Both the position numbers and the translations under genes were made by a program. A stretch of DNA of 64,000 nt, from assembly GCA_009377585.1 (NCBI GenBank), contig WHTS01000011.1, forward strand, positions 1-64,000, given 5' to 3'. A model generated the notes under the pieces. The model was not told the origin of the DNA and did no database searches. It worked only from the letters and a program-made list of their open reading frames with translations. The stretch comes from Betaproteobacteria bacterium (GTDB lineage: Bacteria > Pseudomonadota > Gammaproteobacteria > Burkholderiales > WYBJ01). Position 1 is the stretch's first letter, and the number at the start of each line of letters is the position of its first letter. Positions 28,239-37,683 of the stretch are shown one piece after another.

Positions 28239-29015
28239 GTGCCCATACTCGGTTGGATCGTCCTAACCTGCGTGGCGGGCGGCGTGCTGTCGGCGCTGGC
28301 CGCGGGCGCGTTCGCCTTGCGCGTGAGTGCCGCCCGCGTGCCCATGCTGATCAGCTTCGCGGTCGGCGCGCTGCTGGGCGCGGTATTCCTCGACATCCTG
28401 CCGCACGCCTTCGGCGAAGCGCAGAACGTGCGCACCATGGCGGCCACCGTGCTGGGCGGGATTCTGCTCTTCTTCGTCCTGGAGAAGCTGGTGCTGTGGC
28501 GCCATTGCCACGAGGAACGATGCGAGGCGCACGATCCCGATCGACCCGCCGACGACCATGGCCGCAGCGCCCTCATGATCACGATCGGCGACACGGTGCA
28601 CAATTTCGTCGACGGCATCCTGATCGCAGCCGCCTTCCTGGCCGACGTGCAGATCGGCATCGTCACGGCGCTGGCCATCATCGCGCACGAGGTGCCGCAG
28701 GAGGTGGGCGACTTCCTCATCCTGCTCAACTCGGGCTACAGCAAGCGCAAGGCGTTCGCAGTCAACATGCTGACCAGCGTGGCGATGGTGGTCGGTGGGC
28801 TCGTCGGCTATGCGGCGCTGTCGACGCTGGAACAATGGATTCCCACCCTGCTCGGCCTGGCTGCGGCCAGCATGTTGTACGTATCGGTGGCGGACCTCAT
28901 TCCCGGTTTGCACAAGCGCCCCGAGCTGCATCACTCGATTGCGCAGATCGTGCTGATCGGGATCGGCATCGCGACCATCGGGCTCGCGCATGTCGCGTTC
29001 CAGCATGTCCACTGA
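28239..29015 (+). CDS. ZIP family metal transporter
   Basis: A predicted zinc or other divalent-cation transporter of 258 residues. The GTG start at 28239 has CAGGAA 8 nt upstream and gives VPILGWIVLTC, an N-terminal membrane helix. Eight hydrophobic segments are suggested. Helices IV and V carry the metal path: HNFVDGILIAAAF and AHEVPQEVGDF. A loop rich in His, Cys and Asp (WRHCHEERCEAHDPDRPADD) is a likely cytoplasmic metal sensor or buffer. The 3' end overlaps the first codons of phaC. Confidence 0.88.
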   Translation: MPILGWIVLTCVAGGVLSALAAGAFALRVSAARVPMLISFAVGALLGAVFLDILPHAFGEAQNVRTMAATVLGGILLFFVLEKLVLWRHCHEERCEAHDPDRPADDHGRSALMITIGDTVHNFVDGILIAAAFLADVQIGIVTALAIIAHEVPQEVGDFLILLNSGYSKRKAFAVNMLTSVAMVVGGLVGYAALSTLEQWIPTLLGLAAASMLYVSVADLIPGLHKRPELHHSIAQIVLIGIGIATIGLAHVAFQHVH

Positions 29016-30792
29016 AACGCGAGCTTCCGGCGACCCGGCATCCGCAGGCGATGGCGCAACCGCCGCGGCAACCGTTGCGGCAAGAGGCGCCGCCCTGGGC
29101 GCGGCTGAGGCACGCTTCTGCGCCGATTGGCTGCAGGGCGCTAGCGCCGCACCCGAATTCGCCGCGCTGTTTCGCTCGCTCATTGCTGGGCTCAGCCGCG
29201 ATCCCGAGCGCATGCAGGCGCTGCAGCAGCGCCACTACGCCGAGCGGCTCGCGTTGTGGCGCCATTTCGCCGCGCCCGGCCTGGCCGGCCCGGAGCTGCC
29301 CGAACCCGACCCCGATCCGCGTTTCCGCGCGCGCGAGTGGCGCGAGATCGCCTGGTTCGATTATCTGCGCCGGTCCTACGGCCTCACGACCCGCTGGCTG
29401 CGCGACCTGATCGCACTCGCCGACGTCGACGCTTCCACCCGCCGCAGGCTCGAGTTCTACGCGCAACAGTTCGCCGATGCGGCTTCGCCCTCGAACTTCG
29501 CCGCGACCAATCCGGAGGCGCTGCAGCTCGCATTCGCCACCAGCGGAGAAAGCCTGGCCCGGGGACTCGCGAACCTGCTACAGGACGCCGCCAAGGGGCG
29601 CGTGTCGATGAGCGACGAAAGTGCCTTCGAGGTCGGACGCAATGTCGCGGTGACGCCCGGTGCGGTGGTCTATCGCAACGAGTTGATCGAGCTGCTGCAA
29701 TACCGGCCGCTCACTGCCCAGGTGCACCGGCGCGCGCTTCTGATCGTGCCGCCCTGCATCAACAAGTACTACATTCTCGACCTGCGCCCGGAAAACTCGT
29801 TCGTGCGCTACGCGGTGGAAAACGGGCTCACCGTTTTCATGCTGTCATGGCGCGACGTAGCGGCATCGTGCGCGCATCTCGCCTGGGACGATTACATCCA
29901 AGACGGCGTGGTGCGCGCGATCGCAGTGGTCCGGAGCATCAGCGGCGAAGCGCGCTTGAATGCGCTGGGCTTCTGTGTCGGCGGCACGCTGCTTGCTGCC
30001 GCGCTCGCCGTCCTGCGCCGCAAACGCCGGCGCCCGGCCGCCTCGCTCACCTTGCTTGCGAGCCTGCTCGACTTTGCCGATCCCGGGGACATCGGCGTCT
30101 ACATCGACGAGGCCTACGTGTGCGCGCGGGAGCGCGAGCTCGGGACCGGGGGCATTTTCCCCGGCAGCCGCCTGGCCAGCGCATTTGCGAGCCTGCGCGC
30201 CAACGATCTCGTCTGGCGCTACGTCGTGGACAACTACCTCAAGGGCCGCACGCCGGCGCCGTTCGATCTGCTGTACTGGAACAGCGACAGCGCCAACCTG
30301 CCGGGCCCCATGTACGCGTACTACCTGCGGCACATGTATCTGGAGAATGCGCTGCGCAGCCCAAACGCGCTCAGCATGTGCGGCGTGCCGGTCGACCTCG
30401 GCCGCATCGACCTTCCGACTTATGTGCTCGCGGCCGAAGCCGATCACATCGTGCCCTGGCGCAGCGCCTATGCGAGCGCGCGCCTGCTCGGCGACGAGGT
30501 CACCTTCGTCCTCGGCGGCAGCGGCCATATCGCCGGGGTCGTGAATCCGCCGCAACCGCCGCGGCGCAATTACCGCACAGGCGCGTTCGGAGCCGACGAT
30601 CCCGAACGCTGGTTGAGCGCTTCCCAGGCGCACCCCGGCAGCTGGTGGCCGCACTGGGCTGCGTGGGTGAAGGCGCGTTCGGGTGCGCTCGCCGCTGCGC
30701 CACGCCAACCGGGAAACGCGCGTCATGCCGAGATCGAAGCGGCGCCGGGCCGCTATGTGCGCGCATCGGCCGAGCGCACGGCAAGCGCCTGA
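28990..30792 (+). CDS. phaC: poly-3-hydroxyalkanoate synthase, class I
   Basis: PhaC polymerises 3-hydroxyacyl-CoA into PHA at granule surfaces. With 600 residues it fits class I. The lipase-box-like GFCVGGT places the catalytic Cys at 329; the later partners are an Asp in AAEADHIVPWRSAY and His in GGSGHIAGVVNPP. The conserved PPCINKYYILDLRPENSFVR is intact. The N-terminal 40 residues are alanine-rich. Start could be 28990 or the in-frame ATG at 29005, both overlapping the ZIP gene. The usual phaA and phaB partners are not adjacent. Confidence 0.94.
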   Translation: MSRSSMSTETRASGDPASAGDGATAAATVAARGAALGAAEARFCADWLQGASAAPEFAALFRSLIAGLSRDPERMQALQQRHYAERLALWRHFAAPGLAGPELPEPDPDPRFRAREWREIAWFDYLRRSYGLTTRWLRDLIALADVDASTRRRLEFYAQQFADAASPSNFAATNPEALQLAFATSGESLARGLANLLQDAAKGRVSMSDESAFEVGRNVAVTPGAVVYRNELIELLQYRPLTAQVHRRALLIVPPCINKYYILDLRPENSFVRYAVENGLTVFMLSWRDVAASCAHLAWDDYIQDGVVRAIAVVRSISGEARLNALGFCVGGTLLAAALAVLRRKRRRPAASLTLLASLLDFADPGDIGVYIDEAYVCARERELGTGGIFPGSRLASAFASLRANDLVWRYVVDNYLKGRTPAPFDLLYWNSDSANLPGPMYAYYLRHMYLENALRSPNALSMCGVPVDLGRIDLPTYVLAAEADHIVPWRSAYASARLLGDEVTFVLGGSGHIAGVVNPPQPPRRNYRTGAFGADDPERWLSASQAHPGSWWPHWAAWVKARSGALAAAPRQPGNARHAEIEAAPGRYVRASAERTASA

Positions 30793-30860
30793 CGCAACGC
30801 CATGGGAGCCATTGCGGCGTGCGCCTTGAACTCAAGTCAAATCAGATGGTACAGTCTGAG

Positions 30861-30910
30861 GCACCACGCTTGTGCACCATGCTTGTGCATTGCATTTTGT
30901 GCGTTGCATC
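30861..30910 (+). repeat. TTGTGCA direct repeats upstream of phaR
   Basis: GCTTGTGCA occurs at 30868-30876 and 30881-30889, followed by TTGCAT-like elements to 30908. They lie about 90 nt before the phaR start. PhaR is known to repress its own gene in Cupriavidus, so these TGC-rich repeats are candidate operators; binding here is inferred. Confidence 0.45.
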
Positions 30911-30997
30911 ATCCGGCCCGCATAGGCTTGCTATTCAGCGCCTCCCGGCTCCCCCTCCCTATTCGGCATGGCCGCTCGCGCCAGCCCGAGGAACCCC

Positions 30998-31579
30998 ATG
31001 AGCGAACAGCGCATCATCAAGAAGTATCCCAACCGGCGCCTCTACGATACCGCGACCAGCAGCTACATCACGCTCGCGGACGTGAAGAAGCTGGTCGTGG
31101 AGAACGTCGACTTCAAGGTCGTCGACGCCAAGTCGGGCGAGGACCTGACCCGGCCGATCCTGCTGCAGATCATCCTCGAGGAAGAGGCGTGCGGGGCGCC
31201 GATGTTCTCTTCCGACATGCTGTCGCAGATCATCCGTTTCTATGGCAACGCCATGCAGGGCATGATGGGCGCCTTCCTGGAGAAGAACATCCAGACCTTC
31301 ATGCAGATCCAGCAGCGGCTGCAGGAGCAGTCGCGCAACGCGATGCTCAACCCCGAAGCCTGGACCGACTTCGTGAAGATGCAGGGGCCCACGATCCAGG
31401 GCCTCATGACCAACTATCTGGAGCAGAGCGCGAGCGCCTTTCTGCAGATGCAGCAGCAGCTGCAGCAACAAACGCGCGATGTGTTCTCCCGCATGCCGTT
31501 CGGAGCCTACCCCGGCAATCCTTTCTCCACCGCCGCCAACAGCCCGGACAAGCCCAAGAACGACGACGATTCCAAGTAG
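30998..31579 (+). CDS. phaR: polyhydroxyalkanoate synthesis repressor PhaR
   Basis: PhaR binds both PHA granules and DNA, and represses phasin genes and itself until polymer accumulates. The 193 residues start [18 protein letters not shown], the hallmark PHB/PHA accumulation regulator DNA-binding domain (about 1-60), followed by the second domain (about 65-110, [20 protein letters not shown]) and a glutamine-rich amphipathic tail ([14 protein letters not shown]) likely for granule binding. GAGGAA lies 4 nt before the ATG. The ATG 30 nt earlier is less likely. Confidence 0.95.
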   Translation: MSEQRIIKKYPNRRLYDTATSSYITLADVKKLVVENVDFKVVDAKSGEDLTRPILLQIILEEEACGAPMFSSDMLSQIIRFYGNAMQGMMGAFLEKNIQTFMQIQQRLQEQSRNAMLNPEAWTDFVKMQGPTIQGLMTNYLEQSASAFLQMQQQLQQQTRDVFSRMPFGAYPGNPFSTAANSPDKPKNDDDSK

Positions 31580-31664
31580 CGCGCGCATCCGTCTTCGCGC
31601 GCGATTGCGCGCACCACTGCTCAGCGTTCGAAGTCCCGCAGATCCATCCGAATTCCGTATCGCC

Positions 31665-32984
31665 ATGACCGTCGCTGCCCCGCGCGTGGGTTTCGTCTCG
31701 CTCGGTTGCCCGAAGGCCACTTCGGATTCCGAGCGCATCCTCACGCAGCTGCGTGCCGAGGGCTACGCCGTCTCGCCCACGTATCAGGACTCGGATGTCG
31801 TGATCGTGAACACCTGCGGCTTCATCGACGCCGCGGTCGAGGAATCGCTGCAGGCGATCGGCGAAGCCCTGCAGGAGAACGGCAAGGTGATCGTCACCGG
31901 CTGCCTCGGGGCGAGAGCCGAGGTCGTGCGCAGCGCCCATCCCTCGGTGCTGGCGGTGACCGGCCCGCACGCGCTCGAAGCGGTGATGAGCGCGGTGCAC
32001 GCCGAGCTGCCGCGGCCGCACGATCCGTACACCGACCTCGTGCCGCCGCAGGGCATCCGCCTCACGCCGCGCCACTACGCCTATCTCAAGATCGCGGAAG
32101 GCTGCAATCACAAGTGCACCTTCTGCATCATCCCCTCGATGCGCGGCGGGCTCGTCAGCCGCCCGCTCGGCGAAGTGATGCGCGAGGCCGAAAACCTGGT
32201 TCGGGCCGGTGTGAAGGAACTGCTGGTCATCTCGCAGGACACGAGCGCCTACGGGGTCGATGTGCGCTATCGAACCGGGTTCTGGGACGGGCGTCCGTTG
32301 AAGACGCGCATGACCGAGCTCGCTGGCGCGCTGGGATCGCTCGGCGCATGGGTGCGGCTGCACTATGTCTATCCCTACCCGCACGTCGACGAAGTGATTC
32401 CGCTCATGGCGCAGGGTAAGGTCCTGCCCTATCTGGATGTGCCTTTCCAGCATGCGAGCCGGCGCATCTTGCGGCTCATGAAGCGCCCGGCCGATGCCGA
32501 GAACACGCTGGAACGAATCCGCCGCTGGCGCGAGATCTGTCCGGCGCTCACGCTGCGCAGCACGTTCATCGTCGGCTTTCCCGGCGAAACCGAGCAGGAG
32601 TTCGAGGAGCTGCTGGCGTTCCTGCGCGAGGCGCAGCTCGATCGGGTCGGCTGCTTCGCCTATTCGCCGGTCGACGGCGCAGCGGCCAACGCGCTGCCCG
32701 ATCCGGTGCCGGAAGCCGTGAAGGAAGAACGCCGCAGCCGTTTCATGCGCGTGCAGGCGCAGATCAGCGCGCAGCGCCTGAAGGCCAAGGTGGGTAGCAC
32801 GTTCAGCGTGCTGGTCGATGCGATCGAGGGCGGCCGAGTTATCGCCCGCAGCCATGCCGACGCCCCGGAGATCGACGGCACCGTGATCGTTTCGGGGGCG
32901 CGCAATGCCCGCGTCGGCGACTTACTCGAGGTTCGGATCACCCGCGCCGGCCCGCACGATCTTTGGGCACGCGCCGCTTATTGA
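31665..32984 (+). CDS. rimO: ribosomal protein S12 methylthiotransferase RimO
   Basis: RimO is the radical-SAM enzyme that methylthiolates Asp88/89 of ribosomal protein S12. The 439 residues have the UPF0004 domain with Cys15, Cys51 and Cys80 ([27 protein letters not shown]), the radical-SAM cluster CNHKCTFC (Cys147, 151, 154) and a TRAM domain (about 375-439). The start [20 protein letters not shown] is the family start. The length is normal. Confidence 0.96.
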   Translation: MTVAAPRVGFVSLGCPKATSDSERILTQLRAEGYAVSPTYQDSDVVIVNTCGFIDAAVEESLQAIGEALQENGKVIVTGCLGARAEVVRSAHPSVLAVTGPHALEAVMSAVHAELPRPHDPYTDLVPPQGIRLTPRHYAYLKIAEGCNHKCTFCIIPSMRGGLVSRPLGEVMREAENLVRAGVKELLVISQDTSAYGVDVRYRTGFWDGRPLKTRMTELAGALGSLGAWVRLHYVYPYPHVDEVIPLMAQGKVLPYLDVPFQHASRRILRLMKRPADAENTLERIRRWREICPALTLRSTFIVGFPGETEQEFEELLAFLREAQLDRVGCFAYSPVDGAAANALPDPVPEAVKEERRSRFMRVQAQISAQRLKAKVGSTFSVLVDAIEGGRVIARSHADAPEIDGTVIVSGARNARVGDLLEVRITRAGPHDLWARAAY

Positions 32985-32988
32985 GCAT

Positions 32989-33136
32989 CCGGAAAGTGCC
33001 TGACAGCCGCTTTACGCAATGCGCCCCCCTCTCCCTTCGGGAGAGGGGCCGGGGGGTGAGGCCGGGAATTCGCGGACCATGGTCCGCGCCGGCCGAACGG
33101 CATCGGTCTGCATGCCGATGCGCGCCCTGCAAGGGA
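32989..33136. repeat. composite dispersed repeat after rimO
   Basis: Two modules abut. The first (32989-33066) begins CCGGAAAGTGCCTGACAGCC, contains CGCAATGCGC and a CTCTCCC/GGGAGAG hairpin, and ends GTGAGGCCGGG; relatives are at 14661 and 41365. The second (about 33049-33135) is centred on the palindrome GCGGACCATGGTCCGC and continues through CATGCCGATGCGCGCCCTGC; a near-identical inverted copy is at 62762-62848 with about three differences in 85 bp. Confidence 0.85.
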
Positions 33137-33154
33137 GGGAGGTCAGCGCGCAAT

Positions 33155-33212
33155 TTTTCCCTCACCCTCGATCCCTCTCCCTAAGGGCCCAAAGGGAGAG
33201 GGAAGACAGGCA
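33155..33212. repeat. dispersed CTCTCCC hairpin repeat, inverse copy
   Basis: Read on the minus strand it starts TGTCTTCCCTCTCCCTTTGG and ends GAGGGATCGAGGGTGAGGGA, matching 17868-17912 with a short insertion in the hairpin loop. It lies just downstream of the NHL-repeat gene stop. Confidence 0.75.
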
Positions 33213-33229
33213 TACCCATCGGCAGGGTA

Positions 33230-34138
33230 TCAGCGCTTGACCAGAGTCTGCACGCGCCAGTTGAGCGGATCGGCGATGTAGAGCGCGGACTCGTCGTTGG
33301 CTGCGGCGATGAAGTGCGCTTCGCCGTACTGGTTGGGCCCCTTGCCCTGGCCGCCGGCAATGCCCAGCACCTTCCCGTTGAGATCGAGCTTCATGATCTT
33401 GCCGGCATGACCGTGGGCCAGGAACATGTGGCGCTGATCGTGGCACATGCACAGCCCGCACGGCGTGCCGGGATGGCGCGACTCGCGCACGAAATTGCCT
33501 TCGCGATCGAACACCTGGATGCGCTCGTTGGAGCGATCGGCGACGAAGAGCTGCCCGTCCGCCGTCATGACGACCGAATGCGGCACTCGAAACTGTCCCG
33601 GCGCGCTGCCCTCGCCGCCCCAGGTCTTGACGAAGCGTCCGTCCGGATCGAACATGAGCAGGCGCGATTCGCCCTTGCCGTGGCCTTGCGAGACATAGAT
33701 CTCGCCGTCGGGCCCGAACGCGATGTCGTTCGGCTCGTCGAAGCAGCGCAGGTGACCCGCCTGGTGCCACTCGGTGCTGCTGTCCTTCACGCCCAGCACC
33801 ATCACGAAGCGCCCGTTCGGATCCATCTTGACCACGATGTTGGAGGCGCCGTCGGTGGCCCAGATGTAGTCCTGCGCATCGATGCGCAAGCCGTGCGGGC
33901 GCGTGAAGACACCTTGCACGAGCGTGCGCAGGTAGCTGCCCTCGGCATCGAACTCCAGCAGCGCCTGGGCGCTGCGATGGAACACGAAGATGTGGCCCCT
34001 GGAGTTGACCGCGACGCTGGAGCAGGCGCCGAAATTGGTCCCGACCGGCAGCTTGAAGATATCCGGCACCGGCTCGTATCCGAGCGGCGGCGCTGCGATG
34101 GCTGGATCGTCCTTAGGCTGCGATCGATCGGCGCTCAC
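33230..34138 (-). CDS. NHL-repeat peptidyl-hydroxyglycine lyase-like protein
   Basis: A predicted beta-propeller of 302 residues related to peptidyl-alpha-hydroxyglycine alpha-amidating lyase; the bacterial substrate is unknown. The start is GTG at 34136-34138 with GGGAGGG 7 nt upstream. NHL-type blades recur: GVFTRPHGLRIDAQDYIWAT, CFDEPNDIAFGPDGEIYVSQ, FRVPHSVVMTADGQLFVADR. The HGL, ND and PHS positions resemble the lyase's metal-site residues. No secretion signal is seen from this start, so it is probably cytoplasmic, unlike the eukaryotic enzyme. Confidence 0.8.
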   Translation of the reverse strand: MSADRSQPKDDPAIAAPPLGYEPVPDIFKLPVGTNFGACSSVAVNSRGHIFVFHRSAQALLEFDAEGSYLRTLVQGVFTRPHGLRIDAQDYIWATDGASNIVVKMDPNGRFVMVLGVKDSSTEWHQAGHLRCFDEPNDIAFGPDGEIYVSQGHGKGESRLLMFDPDGRFVKTWGGEGSAPGQFRVPHSVVMTADGQLFVADRSNERIQVFDREGNFVRESRHPGTPCGLCMCHDQRHMFLAHGHAGKIMKLDLNGKVLGIAGGQGKGPNQYGEAHFIAAANDESALYIADPLNWRVQTLVKR

Positions 34139-34321
34139 GTCATGTCCCTCCCCGGGTGTATGCGGCTCGCGAAGGATACGCTGTTGCGGACGCAAGCGTC
34201 CAGGCGCGCAGGCGCGCAAGGAATCGCGCGAAGGGCGCGCGCAGGGGCGCGCCAAAGATGCTGGGCTAGCTAAAGCATCGGGCGAACGCGTTGCGTGAAG
34301 GGTAGCGCGCGAAGATGCCGC

Positions 34322-37300
34322 TCAGGCCGCTTCGCGCAGCGCCGCCGATACTTTTCGGTATTCGTTCTCGAGCGCTTCGAGCAGGCCCTCGGCGCCGGCC
34401 AGCCGCTCATCGCGGGCGCTCGATTCGAGCTGCTTGCACAGCACGGCGAGACGCGACGCACCCAGATTCGCGCTGGAGGAACGCAGGCTGTGCGCCGCGC
34501 GTGCCAGCGCGTCGCTGTCCTGCGCCTGCGCCGCACGCTTGAGCTCGGATAGCAGCCGGGGCGATTCCTCGTGATAGGCGCCGACGATGCGCGCGACCAG
34601 CTGCGGCTGACCCGGCCGCTGCAGCTCGCGAATCGCATCCAGCGCGGCCGGATCGAGCACCGGCCCTTCGACCGCGACCTCGCCCCGGTGGGCGGCGTCG
34701 GTGCTGGTTCCCTCGTCGTCGCGCGGCTGCACCCAGCGTTCGAGCAGCTCGCGCAGCTGGTCCTGGCTGAACGGCTTGGCGAGATAGTCGTCCATGCCCG
34801 CTTGCAGGCAGCGCTCGCGATCGCCTCGCATCGCATTGGCGGTGAGCGCCACGATCGGCAGCCGCCGCGGCGCAGGTTGGCCATCGGCGGCCGGCAACTC
34901 GCCCGCCGCTTCGCGCTCGCGGATCGCGCTAGTGGCGGCGAAACCGTCCAGCTCCGGCATCTGGCAGTCCATCAGCACCAGGTCGTAATAGCGCGCGGCT
35001 GCCTCCGCAACCGCTTCGCGCCCGTTGCCCGCACAATCGGCCGCGCAGCCGAGCGCTTCGAGCATGGCGACGCCGATCTCGCGATTGACGAAATTGTCCT
35101 CCGCCAGCAGCACGCAAACGCCGCGAAAGATGGTTTGCGGGCGTGCTTGCAATTCGGGCGCAGGGTTGTCCGCCATGCCGAAAACGCCTCGAACGGTGCG
35201 GGCCAGTTGCGGAAACGAAACCGGCTTCACCAGATAGGCGTCGACGCCGGCGGCGCGTGCCTCGGTGATCTCGCCGGCGCAATCCGGCGAGCTCAGCATG
35301 ACGGTCTTGAGGCCGCTCAGGGCGGGTTCGCGGCGGATCTCCTCGACCAGCCGCACACCGTCCATCCGCGGCATCCTGCGGTCGACCAGCGCCAGGTCGT
35401 ATGCCGAGCCGGACGCAGCCGCCGTGCGCAACAGCTCGAGCGCGCGCTCGCCGTTGTGCGTGGCATCGAGCCGCATTCCCATGACGCTCAGCTGATGTTC
35501 GAGGATCGAGCGGTTGGTCGGGTTGTCCTCGACGATCAGCGCTCGCAGGCCGGCGAGTTGCGCATCGCGCAACGGTCGATTCGCGCCCGCCGCGGCTGCG
35601 CCCAAACACAGCGTGAACCAGAACGTGGAGCCTTCGCCCGGCCGGCTCTGCGCTCCGATCGCGCCTCCCATCATCTCGGCGAGCTGCTTGCTGATCGCCA
35701 GGCCGAGCCCGGTGCCGCCGAAGCGACGCGTCATCGAGGCGTCGGCCTGGGTGAACGCGGTGAACAGTCTCTGGATCGTTTCGTCGTCCATGCCGATGCC
35801 GGTATCGCGCACGCTGACGTAGATACCGCATTCGCCCTCCTCGGGGGGCGTGCGCAGCATTTCCGGCGGCGCGGGCCGCACCTCGACCGTGACCGAGCCG
35901 CGCTCGGTGAACTTGGCGGCGTTGCCGACGAGGTTGGTCAGGATCTGACGGATGCGTAACGGATCGCCGACGAAGGCATGCGGCAGCGCCGGATCGAAGT
36001 CGCACACGAGCCGAACCTTTTTCGCCTGCGCTGCCTCCGCCAGCAGCGCGATCACCTCGCCGCAAAGCTCGTGCAGATCGAACTCGGCGCGATCGAGCTC
36101 GAGCCGGCCGGCCTCGATCTTGGAAAAATCCAGGATGTCGTTGATGATGCCGAGGAGCGCATTGCCGGAGCGATGGATGGCATCCGCGAACCGGCGCTGG
36201 CGTTCGTCCAGATGCGTGCCGAGCAGAAGCTCGGCCATCCCGAGCACCCCGTTCATCGGCGTGCGAATCTCGTGGCTCATCGAGGCGAGGAAACGCGACT
36301 TGGTCCTGTCCGCGTTTTCGGCCGCGTCCTTGGCCGCTCGCAGGTCTTCCTCGGCTGCCTTGCGATGCGTCACCTCGGTCGCGAGCAGGTAATAGCCCTT
36401 GAAGATACCGGCGTCGTCGAGCTCGGGCAGCAGCTCGATATCCGCATAGCGATCCTGTCCGCCGGCACCCGCGGCATGGCGCTCGTAGCGAATCCGCTTG
36501 CCTTTGCGCAGCCGCAGCAGCTCGATCGGTGCAAGCCCGTGCAGGCCATGCTCCGGGTCCGGACCGATATCGGCGTGTCCGGCGTTTTGCCGCACTTCGC
36601 CCGTCTTGCGCCCGATGATGTCGTCCTGCTCGCAGCCGACCCATTGCGCGAACGCCTTGTTGACGAAGCCGTAGCGCTCTGCCGCGTCGACATAGGCGAT
36701 CATCGCCGGGACGTTGTCCATGATGAGCGCCAGGCGCCGCTCGCTCGCCCGCTGGCGGGAGCTGACCACCCGGTTCTGCACCCAGACCGCAGCCACGACG
36801 CTGCCGATCAGCAGTGCGACCCCGATGACCACCAGGCGCTGCAGGCCCGGATCGATCGGTGCGATGGCATCGCCGACGGGCTGCGCAGAGGTACATACGC
36901 CGGCGTACATCGCCGTGTAGTGCATGCCTGCGATCGCAAACCCCATGAACAGGGCCGCGGCGACCTTCAATGCGTCATTGCGCAAGGACGTGGTGGCAGC
37001 CCCGATCCGGAATACCAGCCATAGCGCGACCGTGGAGCACACGATCGCATTCAGGACCGAAAGCGTGAACCAGCCCCGGCTGTAGGCGAGCATCGCCTCC
37101 ATATGGATGGCGGCCATTCCGGTGTAGTGCATCGTCACCACGCCCAGGCCCATCAAGATGCCGCCACCGAGCAGGCGCGCGGTCGGCAGGGCTTTTCGGC
37201 TCACCAGGCTCAGAGCGAACCCGGACAGCACGATCGCGACCGCCAGCGAGGCCAGGGTGATCGAGACGTCGTAGGCCACGGGCAGCGGCAGCCGCCACGC

Positions 37301-37543
37301 CAGCATGCCGATGAAATGCATGCCCCAGATGCCGGACCCCATCGCGGTCGCGCCCCCGGCCAGCCAGGCGAGCGCACTGCCCCGCAGCCGGCTGCTCTGA
37401 TGTACACGGGCCGTGAAGTCCAGCGCGGTATACGCGGCAAATGCAGCCACGACATACGACAGGGCGACCAGCTCCGGAGCGTATTCGGCTTGCAGAATGG
37501 TGCCCTGCAGCGGCCCATCCATGAAAGTCAGGAAATTCTTCAC
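34322..37543 (-). CDS. MHYT-domain hybrid sensor histidine kinase
   Basis: A 1073-residue multidomain sensor. The N-terminus is a seven-helix MHYT domain with MHFIGM (75-80), MHYTGM (138-143) and MHYTAM (207-212), a proposed copper-binding sensor for O2, CO or NO. Then come a PAS domain (about 265-395), HisKA with His424 in SMSHEIRTPMNG, an HATPase (about 525-645, with DTGIGM and GGTGLGL), receiver 1 (Asp721, Lys773), receiver 2 (Asp859, Lys923) and an Hpt domain (His1018 in RAAHSLRSSSANLGA). All phosphorelay residues are present, so the relay to the Hpt is complete within one chain. No response regulator or diguanylate cyclase is adjacent. Confidence 0.93.
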   Translation of the reverse strand: MKNFLTFMDGPLQGTILQAEYAPELVALSYVVAAFAAYTALDFTARVHQSSRLRGSALAWLAGGATAMGSGIWGMHFIGMLAWRLPLPVAYDVSITLASLAVAIVLSGFALSLVSRKALPTARLLGGGILMGLGVVTMHYTGMAAIHMEAMLAYSRGWFTLSVLNAIVCSTVALWLVFRIGAATTSLRNDALKVAAALFMGFAIAGMHYTAMYAGVCTSAQPVGDAIAPIDPGLQRLVVIGVALLIGSVVAAVWVQNRVVSSRQRASERRLALIMDNVPAMIAYVDAAERYGFVNKAFAQWVGCEQDDIIGRKTGEVRQNAGHADIGPDPEHGLHGLAPIELLRLRKGKRIRYERHAAGAGGQDRYADIELLPELDDAGIFKGYYLLATEVTHRKAAEEDLRAAKDAAENADRTKSRFLASMSHEIRTPMNGVLGMAELLLGTHLDERQRRFADAIHRSGNALLGIINDILDFSKIEAGRLELDRAEFDLHELCGEVIALLAEAAQAKKVRLVCDFDPALPHAFVGDPLRIRQILTNLVGNAAKFTERGSVTVEVRPAPPEMLRTPPEEGECGIYVSVRDTGIGMDDETIQRLFTAFTQADASMTRRFGGTGLGLAISKQLAEMMGGAIGAQSRPGEGSTFWFTLCLGAAAAGANRPLRDAQLAGLRALIVEDNPTNRSILEHQLSVMGMRLDATHNGERALELLRTAAASGSAYDLALVDRRMPRMDGVRLVEEIRREPALSGLKTVMLSSPDCAGEITEARAAGVDAYLVKPVSFPQLARTVRGVFGMADNPAPELQARPQTIFRGVCVLLAEDNFVNREIGVAMLEALGCAADCAGNGREAVAEAAARYYDLVLMDCQMPELDGFAATSAIREREAAGELPAADGQPAPRRLPIVALTANAMRGDRERCLQAGMDDYLAKPFSQDQLRELLERWVQPRDDEGTSTDAAHRGEVAVEGPVLDPAALDAIRELQRPGQPQLVARIVGAYHEESPRLLSELKRAAQAQDSDALARAAHSLRSSSANLGASRLAVLCKQLESSARDERLAGAEGLLEALENEYRKVSAALREAA

Positions 37544-37683
37544 TGTTTCTCCGACCGAATCCAGGCCCTGGTGATATGTGTGATGCGCGCGCGACTATGG
37601 GATCGGGCGCTAAGGCACTGAATCGGCACGATGCCGGAGATCTTTAGCGGCGCGGCGAATCCCTCGCCAGCGCGATCAGTCGA

